A stretch of DNA of 64,000 bases, taken from Marinobacter salarius. Lineage in GTDB: Bacteria > Pseudomonadota > Gammaproteobacteria > Pseudomonadales > Oleiphilaceae. A model generated the notes under the pieces. The model was not told the origin of the DNA. It saw only the letters and a list, made by a program, of their open reading frames with translations, and did not search any database. The translations under genes and the position numbers were made by a program. Each line of letters begins with the position of its first letter. The stretch's first letter is position 1. Shown piece after piece: positions 16,185 through 23,378 of the stretch. Location of the stretch: positions 2,418,001-2,482,000 of the forward strand of contig NZ_CP136693.1 of assembly GCF_032922745.1 (NCBI RefSeq). The letters run 5' to 3'.

Positions 16185-17342
16185 ATGCGGATGCCTAAAA
16201 TGACAAGTGAGGTTCTAACATTCAGTGGTGGGCGCTTGCCCCTGAAGCGCCCCGGTGGAGGCCACACCCTTCGGGCCTGGGATGCCGCTGACGAGCAGTT
16301 GCTGGAGCAGGTTCTGGAGCGTTGCACGCCGCAGAGCCACCCACGGGTGTTGATCATTGACGACCAGTTTGGGGCTTTGACCCTCGGTCTGGCGCCTTTC
16401 TCCCCTGTTTCCTTTGCAGATAGCTGTCTCCTCTCTGAGTCCCTGGTTATTAATGCTCCGGCCGATCTGTCTATTTCGGCACCAAAGAGCTGGCTGGAGC
16501 CGCCGGAAGGGCCCTTCGATCTTGTCGTTATGAGGATTCCCCGGCAACTGGACTACCTGGTGTGCCTGTTGCGGTGGGTCAACAGCGTTCTGGCACCCGA
16601 AGGCAAGCTGGTTGCCGGTGGCATGATCAAGCATCTGCCGTCACACAGTGCTGATGTGTTCGGGGAACTGGTCAACACCCGGGAAGTCTGTCCCGCGCGC
16701 AAAAAAGCGAGGGTGGTGGTTGCCGCCCGGGGTGAGGATACGTTGCGGGACTGGCCGGATTTCTGGCGGGGATACAGGTTGTCGTCCCGGTACGAGCTAT
16801 CGGGTATGCCAGCGGTGTTCGCCAGAGGAAAGCTGGATATCGGTTCGCGGCTGTTGCTACCGGTCATTGAGCGGAAGATTGCGGATCTCCCCCCTGAAGC
16901 ACGGGTAATGGATCTGGCTTGCGGAAACGGTGTGCTCGGGCTCACGGCCCTGGACCGTAATCCGGCGCTTGAAATTGCGTTCGCGGACGTTTCCAGTCAG
17001 GCGGTTGCCAGCGCACGTCACAATGTCCTGACGGCTTTCCCGGACGCTGTCGCGAGCTTTTACCACAGTGACGGTATTCCGGAGGCGGCTGACCGTTATG
17101 ATCTGGTGCTGTTAAATCCGCCATTTCACGAAGGCGGTGTGGTCGGTGACCATATCGCGCTTCGACTCTTCAGTCAGGTGGCCCGGCACCTGTCTCCTGG
17201 CGGATGCATGTTGTTGGTGGGGAATCGGCACCTGGGTTACCACCGCAGTCTCCGTCACTACTTTGGCCAGGTGCGACAACTTGATGCGGACCCGAAGTTT
17301 GTGGTGTTCGAGGCCTCTGTTCAGGAGGGTGGCCGGTCGTAA
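16185..17342 (+). CDS. rlmG: 23S rRNA (guanine(1835)-N2)-methyltransferase RlmG
   Basis: The protein has 385 residues with two Rossmann-like halves. The start of RlmG is recognisable (LRAWDAADEQLLEQ). The active half has DLACGNGVLG near residue 245 for S-adenosylmethionine and LLNPPFHEGG near 312, the N2-guanine methyltransferase catalytic motif. It modifies G1835 of 23S rRNA. The start is uncertain: ATG at 16185, 16191 or 16200 are in frame and none has a good ribosome site. A small inverted repeat (TTCTAG/CTAGAA, 16140-16161) lies in the leader. Its 3' end overlaps the convergent ribE by 22 bases. Confidence 0.88.
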   Translation: MRMPKMTSEVLTFSGGRLPLKRPGGGHTLRAWDAADEQLLEQVLERCTPQSHPRVLIIDDQFGALTLGLAPFSPVSFADSCLLSESLVINAPADLSISAPKSWLEPPEGPFDLVVMRIPRQLDYLVCLLRWVNSVLAPEGKLVAGGMIKHLPSHSADVFGELVNTREVCPARKKARVVVAARGEDTLRDWPDFWRGYRLSSRYELSGMPAVFARGKLDIGSRLLLPVIERKIADLPPEARVMDLACGNGVLGLTALDRNPALEIAFADVSSQAVASARHNVLTAFPDAVASFYHSDGIPEAADRYDLVLLNPPFHEGGVVGDHIALRLFSQVARHLSPGGCMLLVGNRHLGYHRSLRHYFGQVRQLDADPKFVVFEASVQEGGRS

Positions 17343-17935
17343 CCCATGCGTGCCAGGGTATCGACAATGGTCTGGGTCTGACTGTCGATCTCGATGTTAA
17401 CCCGGTCGCCGACAGTCATATCGGCAAAGGTGGTGGCCCGCAGGGTCTCGGGAATCAGGTGAACGTTGAAACGATTATCAGTGACGTCGCCAATGGTCAG
17501 GCTGGCTCCGTTGATGGCGATGTAACCTTTGGGAAAGATATAGCGAGCCCATGCCTGCGGCACCTCGAATTCAATCGTGCAGTTGTTCTCGGGGCGGTCG
17601 ATCGCGACGATATCGGCCGTGGTGTGCACATGGCCGGAGAGAAGGTGCCCGCCGATTTCGTCGCCTATCCGGGCCGCACGTTCGAAATTGATGCGATCCC
17701 CTGGCTTCAGCTTTCCCAGGGTGGTCAAGCGCAGCGTTTCCTGCATGGCATCGAAATAGAGGTTTTGACCTTCCTGTCGGGTCACCGTCAGGCAAGTCCC
17801 GTCGATGGATACTGACGCACCTATGGTCACGTTGTGAGCCTGATCCTCCGGAAAACGAATGCTAAAGCTGCTCAGACCGGGCACGGCAGAAATCTCGTCA
17901 ACGATGGCAATACCCTGAACAATGCCTGTAAACAT
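17321..17935 (-). CDS. ribE: Riboflavin synthase, alpha chain
   Basis: The protein has 204 residues. It begins with the family start MFTGIVQG and contains two homologous lumazine-binding barrels: first half with SIDGTCLTVT near 46, second half with AINGASLTIG near 143. It converts two 6,7-dimethyl-8-ribityllumazine molecules to riboflavin and a pyrimidine. The gene is solitary here, with no other rib genes and no FMN riboswitch visible upstream, so it could be a second copy outside a main rib cluster. It overlaps rlmG at the 3' end. Confidence 0.9.
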   Translation of the reverse strand: MFTGIVQGIAIVDEISAVPGLSSFSIRFPEDQAHNVTIGASVSIDGTCLTVTRQEGQNLYFDAMQETLRLTTLGKLKPGDRINFERAARIGDEIGGHLLSGHVHTTADIVAIDRPENNCTIEFEVPQAWARYIFPKGYIAINGASLTIGDVTDNRFNVHLIPETLRATTFADMTVGDRVNIEIDSQTQTIVDTLARMGYDRPPS

Positions 17936-17992
17936 GTCTCAACCTCGACTACTGGTGTCTGTAGCCGTATAGGGCCACACTTGATGGGGGCA

Positions 17993-18021
17993 AGGATAGC
18001 GATCCTGCGGGCCGGTGCCAA
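17993..18021 (-). promoter_or_regulatory. Candidate sigma-70 promoter for ribE
   Basis: On the minus strand, TTGGCA (18021-18016) and TATCCT (17998-17993) are separated by 17 bases. This is about 55 bases upstream of the ribE ATG. The -10 is a moderate match (4 of 6). Confidence 0.4.
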
Positions 18022-18144
18022 GCCATCATGACCGTCTCAGGCATGTCGCCGTGACTCAAGGATCCCGGTCGTTGGCCGATAAACGGTAGGGATAGGATTC
18101 GGACGGCGGCAACTGTCCCGGTAATTTATGACGGACTATCAACC

Positions 18145-19059
18145 ATGGCAGAGAACGAAAGTGTACGTCAGAGAACCAGTGATACCGCGCGCGGGGGAGA
18201 GCCCTTGCTGCGTAGAGGGCGGCCCGCGGACCCGCACCCGAAAGCGGGTGATGGAGCGCGGTCGGACGACGCTGCCACTGGCGCCGAAATTCCTGCCAAC
18301 CGACCGGAGCGGGGTGCAACGGCTCCCGCAGGTCGGCTTGAGACTGACGACACTCCAGCGAGCAATGAGGCTGCCGAGGAATCGTCGACGGGTGAGAACC
18401 CTCAGAACATCGAAAAAACCCTGGCGGAGTCGCGTCAACGTAAGCTCCGTCTGATGCTACGCCAGTGCGACCGTGTGTTGTTGCTGGATTTCGACTTGTT
18501 GGCTCTGCCTGACTGGCCCGACAATTACACCGTTGCAACGGCCCGGCGCAATCGTGACATCTGGCTGTTTGGCGCGTTGCTGGCAGCGGTGGTTTTTCTC
18601 AGCGGCCTGACCGGCTTTGTCCCCGCGTGGATTGCTGGTGGTGGCTTCGGTGCCTTTGTGATTATCCTGCTATTGGGGGTGCCGGGTATTCGCCGTCTTT
18701 ACACGTTACGGTCCTCCTATCTGGACCTCGTCATCCGCCGTAAGAGGCTGCTTCGGGATGCGCGCAAGCATGTCGAACACCTGGAAGGGAAAGAGGGGCT
18801 GGTGTGGCAGTGTGCGCGGATGGCCGAATTCAACTCGACGCTCAAAGCAACCCGTTTCAGTGAATTGCTGGCGTTGTCGGAGCGGCGGGTATTGGCTCGA
18901 AATCTGACTCGGCGGGAACATATCCGCCTCTATCTGATCTATCTTCTGGAGGCTGAGAAAGCTTATACCAGGGCGCAGCAGGCTTTCTTCGAGGGCCACC
19001 AGCAGGCCATTGACCAGGGTTGGTCTTCGGTAGCGGCGGAGCCGGAGGGCAGAACTTGA
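18145..19059 (+). CDS. Uncharacterised two-helix membrane protein
   Basis: I do not recognise this 304-residue protein. Residues 1-95 are charged, rich in R, E, A, D and G, and look disordered. A short ordered segment follows (RLMLRQCDRVLLLDFDLLALPDWPDNYTV), then two close transmembrane helices at about 139-157 and 160-181. A long helical, basic cytoplasmic region with coiled-coil character runs from 185 to the end (YLDLVIRRKRLLRDARKHVEHLEGKE, then RREHIRLYLIYLLEAEKAYTRAQQAFF). Its stop codon overlaps the -35 box of the psrA promoter, so it is not in an operon with psrA. Confidence 0.6.
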   Translation: MAENESVRQRTSDTARGGEPLLRRGRPADPHPKAGDGARSDDAATGAEIPANRPERGATAPAGRLETDDTPASNEAAEESSTGENPQNIEKTLAESRQRKLRLMLRQCDRVLLLDFDLLALPDWPDNYTVATARRNRDIWLFGALLAAVVFLSGLTGFVPAWIAGGGFGAFVIILLLGVPGIRRLYTLRSSYLDLVIRRKRLLRDARKHVEHLEGKEGLVWQCARMAEFNSTLKATRFSELLALSERRVLARNLTRREHIRLYLIYLLEAEKAYTRAQQAFFEGHQQAIDQGWSSVAAEPEGRT

Positions 19060-19100
19060 CATAACTTCCGGTCAAACGTATGTTTAAAACAGACGTTTGC
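19056..19100 (+). promoter_or_regulatory. psrA promoter with two PsrA-type operators
   Basis: TTGACA (19056-19061), a 17-base spacer and TATGTT (19079-19084) form a good sigma-70 promoter. Overlapping it are CAAAC-GTAT-GTTTA (19073-19086) and AAAC-AGAC-GTTTG (19087-19099), both matching the published Pseudomonas PsrA pattern (G/C)AAAC N2-4 GTTT(G/C) at nearly every position. Autorepression by PsrA is the straightforward reading. Confidence 0.75.
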
Positions 19101-19120
19101 TTAGAGGCACTGATAATAAA

Positions 19121-19795
19121 ATGGCTCAGTCTGATACGGTTGACCGAATTCTTGATGCAGCGGAAGAGCTCTTCGCCGAGCGAGGGTTCTCCGAAACTTC
19201 CCTTCGCATGATCACCAGTAAGGCTAAGGTAAATCTCGCCGCTGTCAATTACCACTTTGGTTCTAAAAACGCCCTGATCCATGCGGTTTTTGCCCGCTTC
19301 CTGACGCCATTCTCCGCCACGCTGGAGGATGCGTTCGACGATCTGGAGGCGAAATGCGACGGCGAACCGCCAACGTTGAACCAGACGCTATGGGCGCTCA
19401 CTGAAAGCGCAGTACGCATGCCGCAGCGCAATGAAAAAGGTATTTCCATATTCATGCGTTTGCTTGGCCTCGCCTATACGCAGTCCCAGGGCCATCTTCG
19501 GAAATTTCTTGAGCAGGAATATAGTCAGCCGTTCAGTCGCTTTATGCGCCTGCTTAAGGAAGCGACGCCGCAATTGTCCGCGGTAGACCGCTACTGGCGC
19601 ATTCAGTTCATGCTTGGTGCCACAGCGTTTACCATGTCCAGCAGTGATGCCCTGCGGGATATTCTGCAGAACAAGCTGGGTGTGGAAACCACGGTCCAGG
19701 AAATTGCAGCACGACTTGTGCCCTTCCTGGCGGCAGGTATGCAGGCTGATGACGCCATGCTGGCACCGCCTGCCCATAAAACCTCGGTTGCCTGA
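19121..19795 (+). CDS. psrA: PsrA-type TetR family transcriptional regulator
   Basis: The protein has 224 residues. The N-terminal helix-turn-helix is strongly PsrA-like: MAQSDTVDRILDAAEELF, then ERGFSETSLRMITSKA and VNLAAVNYHFGSK. The C-terminal ligand domain is also of TetR type. In Pseudomonas, PsrA senses long-chain fatty acids, represses its own gene and beta-oxidation genes, and activates rpoS. Here the promoter holds two PsrA-like operators, which supports both the identity and autorepression. The ATG at 19121 is preferred; a TTG 8 codons upstream is inside the operator. No fatty acid gene is adjacent. Confidence 0.85.
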   Translation: MAQSDTVDRILDAAEELFAERGFSETSLRMITSKAKVNLAAVNYHFGSKNALIHAVFARFLTPFSATLEDAFDDLEAKCDGEPPTLNQTLWALTESAVRMPQRNEKGISIFMRLLGLAYTQSQGHLRKFLEQEYSQPFSRFMRLLKEATPQLSAVDRYWRIQFMLGATAFTMSSSDALRDILQNKLGVETTVQEIAARLVPFLAAGMQADDAMLAPPAHKTSVA

Positions 19796-19852
19796 GTCGC
19801 TCGCTCTCGGTTAGGCTTCCGGTTGGTTTGTTCGCCGGGAGCCTGACACTGC

Positions 19853-20359
19853 ATGCCAAGTAATCCTGTTTTCTCGCCTGTTCCCGGAATCGAGATCAGT
19901 CTCAGCGCGCAAACGCTGACATTGTTTCCGGGGGACTCGTCAACGCCTCTATCCTATCCCGTTTCGACAGCCCTGAAAGGTCCCGGTGAAGGCCAGAGCA
20001 CTGGATGTACACCCAGAGGGAGGCATTACGTGCGCGCGATGGTGGGTGGTGGTCTTCCATTGAATTCGGTATTCATTGCCCGCCGCCCTACCGGAGAGGT
20101 CTATTCCGAAAGACTGGCGCGTCAGTTTCCCGAGCGTGACTGGATTCTGTCCAGGATCATCTGGTTATGTGGGCTTGAGTCCGGGAAAAATCGTGGCGCT
20201 GGGGTCGATAGTTTCCGTCGGTTCATATACATTCACGGCACACCGGATACCGAACCCATGGGTGTTCCGCGCTCCCATGGTTGTATACGCATGAGGAATA
20301 CCGACGTTGCTGAGCTGTACGACCGTGTCTGGCCGGGCATACCCGTCACGATACGATAG
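19853..20359 (+). CDS. L,D-transpeptidase (YkuD) family protein without signal peptide
   Basis: The protein has 168 residues with the YkuD catalytic signature H128-G and S141-H-G-C144-I-R, where C144 is the nucleophile. These enzymes normally form 3-3 crosslinks or anchor proteins to peptidoglycan in the periplasm. The N-terminus (MPSNPVFSPVPGIEISLSAQTL) has no signal peptide or membrane helix, and no better upstream start is apparent. It may therefore act in the cytosol, as suggested for some Pseudomonas relatives, or leave by another route. It lies between psrA and an MscS gene, 32 bases ahead of the latter, so those two may be cotranscribed. Confidence 0.82.
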   Translation: MPSNPVFSPVPGIEISLSAQTLTLFPGDSSTPLSYPVSTALKGPGEGQSTGCTPRGRHYVRAMVGGGLPLNSVFIARRPTGEVYSERLARQFPERDWILSRIIWLCGLESGKNRGAGVDSFRRFIYIHGTPDTEPMGVPRSHGCIRMRNTDVAELYDRVWPGIPVTIR

Positions 20360-20391
20360 GGCCGGCGGTTGTTAACAAACCGAGGGAAACG

Positions 20392-21645
20392 ATGATCGAA
20401 GAAGCACCTTCCATACTCAATACCTGGATTCAGGACTGGAATCTGCTGTCAGAGAGTTGGCGAGTGGGTATCGTGGTTTTCGCCCTGGTGGCCGTCACGG
20501 CCGTGGTTGCCTACATTGCGAGTTTCATCGTGGGCGCTGTCGAACGTCGTTTCCGGAAGACCGACAACCTCTGGGATGACGCCTTGCTTCACGCCGCGAG
20601 GAAGCCGGTGGTGGCGTTTGTCTGGCTGCAGGGCGTGTATTGGGCGGCGGAGGTCGCTCACCTTTACTCGGAAGCCGAAATCTTCTCGGTCAATAAAACC
20701 ATCTTGCAGATCGGCTTTGTTGTTCTGCTGGTGTGGACGCTGCTTCGGCTGATCAAGCAGGGGGAGCAAATTCTCGCCTCACCCCTGAAAATGAAAAAGC
20801 CAATGGATTACACCACGGTCAATGCGGTGAGCAAACTGTCCCGGGCCGTTGTTATCATCACTGCTGTATTGATTGCTATGCAATCCCTTGGCTACAGTTT
20901 ATCCGGGGTGCTGGCCTTCGGCGGTGTTGGTGGAATCGCTGTGGGTTTTGCCGCCAAGGATTTGCTGGCCAACTTTTTTGGCGGGTTCATCATCCATCTG
21001 GACCGGCCATTCAAGGTCGGCGACTGGGTTCGCTCCCCCGATCGGAATATCGAGGGTGTGGTGGAGCACATCGGCTGGCGGCTGACCACGCTGCGTACCT
21101 TTGACAAGCGCCCGCTCTACGTACCGAATGCCGCCTTTACGACCATTGCAGTAGAAAACCCTTCGCGCATGCACAACCGCCGTATCTCTGAAACCATTGG
21201 TATACGCTACGTGGATGTCAGTGGCATGGCTGAGGTTGTGGCGGACATCCGGTCCATGCTGGCGAACCACGAGGACATCGATCAGGACCAGACCCTGATC
21301 GTGAACTTCCTGGCCTTTAACGACTCGTCGCTGGATATCATGGTTTACACCTTTACCAAAACCATCGAATGGGTGAGGTTTCATGAGGTCAAGCAGGACG
21401 TACTGCTGAGGATCAGCGAGATCATCGAAAGCCATGGTGCCGAGGTTGCCTTCCCCACCCGTACGCTTCACCTGCCTGACGGTGTGCGTGTCGCGGCGAA
21501 CGGCAAGCAAGCAAAAGACCGCGGCGATTCGGATTCCTCAAATGAGGCCGTTGATGAAGACGTTGAGCAGGGGCGTGCGCCGGTCTCGGGGAGCGAACAC
21601 TCCTCGGAAACACGTGGCGATAGCAACCAGGCGGACGGGGACTGA
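20392..21645 (+). CDS. MscS-family mechanosensitive ion channel
   Basis: The protein has 417 residues with transmembrane helices near 25-50, 75-95, 105-125 and 150-190. The pore helix and beta domain region is clear: VLAFGGVGGIAVGFAAKDLLANFFGGFIIHLDRPFKVGDWV, with the Gly/Ala-rich TM3 packing motif. A cytoplasmic alpha/beta region follows (RTFDKRPLYVPNAAF), then an acidic, low-complexity tail after residue 365. It should open under membrane tension and relieve hypo-osmotic shock in the inner membrane. A GAGGG site precedes the ATG. The stop is 2 bases before the mtiP ATG, so the two genes are probably cotranscribed. Confidence 0.92.
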   Translation: MIEEAPSILNTWIQDWNLLSESWRVGIVVFALVAVTAVVAYIASFIVGAVERRFRKTDNLWDDALLHAARKPVVAFVWLQGVYWAAEVAHLYSEAEIFSVNKTILQIGFVVLLVWTLLRLIKQGEQILASPLKMKKPMDYTTVNAVSKLSRAVVIITAVLIAMQSLGYSLSGVLAFGGVGGIAVGFAAKDLLANFFGGFIIHLDRPFKVGDWVRSPDRNIEGVVEHIGWRLTTLRTFDKRPLYVPNAAFTTIAVENPSRMHNRRISETIGIRYVDVSGMAEVVADIRSMLANHEDIDQDQTLIVNFLAFNDSSLDIMVYTFTKTIEWVRFHEVKQDVLLRISEIIESHGAEVAFPTRTLHLPDGVRVAANGKQAKDRGDSDSSNEAVDEDVEQGRAPVSGSEHSSETRGDSNQADGD

Positions 21646-21647
21646 TC

Positions 21648-22433
21648 ATGGATGTGAATGGCCGAATCGCCCCTGTCGGGATCATCGGGGGAACCGGGCT
21701 CACGACGTTGTCGGGACTGAAGATCACGGGTGAGCGGGTTGTTGATACACCCTGGGGTGAGCCGTCGTCGGTTTTGGTGGACGGGCTCCTTGGGGATCAG
21801 CCGGTGGTGTTCCTGTCACGCCACGGAAATCCCCACCGTATTCCTCCGCATCAGGTGAACTATCGCGCCAATCTCCATGCACTCCATAAGGCGGGAGTGC
21901 GTACGGTGGTCGGTGTTAACGCCGTTGGCGGGATCCATGCCGATATGGGGCCTGCCCATATCGTGATTCCCGATCAGATCATTGACTACACCTGGGGCAG
22001 GGCGAGTACGTTCTTTGAGGGCGAGTTGGAGGAAACCACGCACATTGACTTCACCTTCCCATATTCGGAGTTGGCCCGGGCGCTGTTGATTGATGCAGCT
22101 CGTACAGTGGGTTGTCCGTTCTCGGACTTCGGTGTTTACGGTGCAACACAGGGGCCCAGACTGGAGACCGCAGCGGAAGTGCGTCGCCTTGAGCGGGACG
22201 GCTGTGACCTTGTCGGTATGACGGGAATGCCAGAAGCGGCTCTGGCGGCGGAACTGAAGATGAATTACGTTTGTCTGGCGCTGGTGGTCAACCGCGCGGC
22301 AGGGAAGTCGGATCACATCATAACGATGACTGAGATCGAGGTCGCTATCGACCAGGGCATGTCCGGCGTCAAGCGGATCCTCGAAATCGCCATTGGCGGG
22401 CTGGGCGGCGCCCTTACTCCTCAATCTTCTTGA
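21648..22433 (+). CDS. S-methyl-5'-thioinosine phosphorylase (MtnP/PNP family)
   Basis: The protein has 261 residues and belongs to the trimeric purine nucleoside phosphorylase/MTA phosphorylase family. Visible elements are the phosphate loop GGTGLTTL at 11-18, SRHGNPHRIPPHQVNYRAN near 60, TQGPRLETAAEVRRLERDGCDLVGMTGMPEA near 165-195 and a late NRAAGK. The phosphorylases next to csiV-mfd in pseudomonads (PA3004) are specific for methylthioinosine, and the same neighbourhood here favours that over plain MTA phosphorylase. The reaction gives hypoxanthine and methylthioribose-1-phosphate in methylthioadenosine salvage. The 3' end overlaps convergent csiV by 20 bases. Confidence 0.85.
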   Translation: MDVNGRIAPVGIIGGTGLTTLSGLKITGERVVDTPWGEPSSVLVDGLLGDQPVVFLSRHGNPHRIPPHQVNYRANLHALHKAGVRTVVGVNAVGGIHADMGPAHIVIPDQIIDYTWGRASTFFEGELEETTHIDFTFPYSELARALLIDAARTVGCPFSDFGVYGATQGPRLETAAEVRRLERDGCDLVGMTGMPEAALAAELKMNYVCLALVVNRAAGKSDHIITMTEIEVAIDQGMSGVKRILEIAIGGLGGALTPQSS

Positions 22434-23355
22434 AGAACACCAGCACGCCAATGGTGGGGGAGTCGAGGAAATGGACTTCCTCGCTCCGCATGCGGCGTGT
22501 TTCCCGTATCCAGGTGATTAACTCCGCCTTTGGCTGGCTGGCGCTGGAAACCGGCGCCTGATCCGTTCCCGCAACGTCGCCTCCCGTTGCCATTGAGGCC
22601 AACGAGTCCGCAGCCTTGTCATTTCCGGGGTCTGACTGGCCCTCGACTGGAGCTTCTTGCTCTGTGCCGTCGTCCATCGGCTGATTGCTACCGCTTGCAG
22701 TGTCTTCTGCGTCTGAACCCTGGCTCAGCGTGGTCTGTTGCAATGACAGGGGCTGCCAGTGGTTAAGGTGGGCATCCACGTGGAGATAGCGTTGTCGATC
22801 GATGGTGATATGGCCCTCTACTTCGCGGTGCCCGGCATCGGCCAACCAGTCGCCAATAGCGACCCTCAGGGGTTCTCCGTCAAAGTCGGGGGGGAAAGAC
22901 TGGTACCACCCTGCTGCCAGGAGTATCCGGAAGCGACCACTGTTTTCCAGCCGGTTGGCGGCTGTTTGCAGGTGGAGCTCATTCCGGGGAACCAACTGCC
23001 GGGTGGTTTCCACGGTGCCGTTGCGGTCCACGGCCCGAAGTATTTCGTTGATGTCCGGCTTGGGTGGCTCAGGGTTCCGGCTGGCCATTTTCTCGTTGAC
23101 ATTAGCCGGGTCGACAATCCTTTCCAGGATCACGAACTCAGCGCGGTAGTAGTCCTCACGGGGCGGCTGGGTCTGTGACGCAGCGTTATCACGACCTTGT
23201 TCTTCGGATGTTGCGCCTGCGGCTGGCCCGGATGATTCTTGGGCCGACACCCAGGGTGACAGGGCCAGTAGGGCCACCAGAAATAGGGCGGGTGTTCCGT
23301 ACAACGGTTTACCAAGCGTAGGCAAGGGCAATGCTCCAATGTTCCTGTTGATCAT
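22414..23355 (-). CDS. CsiV family periplasmic protein
   Basis: The protein has 313 residues with an N-terminal signal-like helix (LFLVALLALSPWVSAQ) and a secreted, low-complexity E/Q/D/S-rich middle. The C-terminal half has the CsiV features: RYLHVDAHLNHWQP strand, ELITWIRETRRMRSEEVHFLDSPTIGVLVFFKK end. In Vibrio, CsiV binds peptidoglycan precursors or regulates amidase and LpoA-type enzymes; here the function is inferred from the family. It follows mfd by 23 bases on the same strand, as in Pseudomonas (PA3003-PA3002), so the two are probably cotranscribed. Confidence 0.75.
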   Translation of the reverse strand: MINRNIGALPLPTLGKPLYGTPALFLVALLALSPWVSAQESSGPAAGATSEEQGRDNAASQTQPPREDYYRAEFVILERIVDPANVNEKMASRNPEPPKPDINEILRAVDRNGTVETTRQLVPRNELHLQTAANRLENSGRFRILLAAGWYQSFPPDFDGEPLRVAIGDWLADAGHREVEGHITIDRQRYLHVDAHLNHWQPLSLQQTTLSQGSDAEDTASGSNQPMDDGTEQEAPVEGQSDPGNDKAADSLASMATGGDVAGTDQAPVSSASQPKAELITWIRETRRMRSEEVHFLDSPTIGVLVFFKKIEE

Positions 23356-23378
23356 CAGGGGGCGCTGAACCGGGTGTG

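Noticed and set aside
17936..18144. FMN riboswitch upstream of ribE
   Set aside because: I looked for the conserved RFN-type elements on the minus strand and found none.
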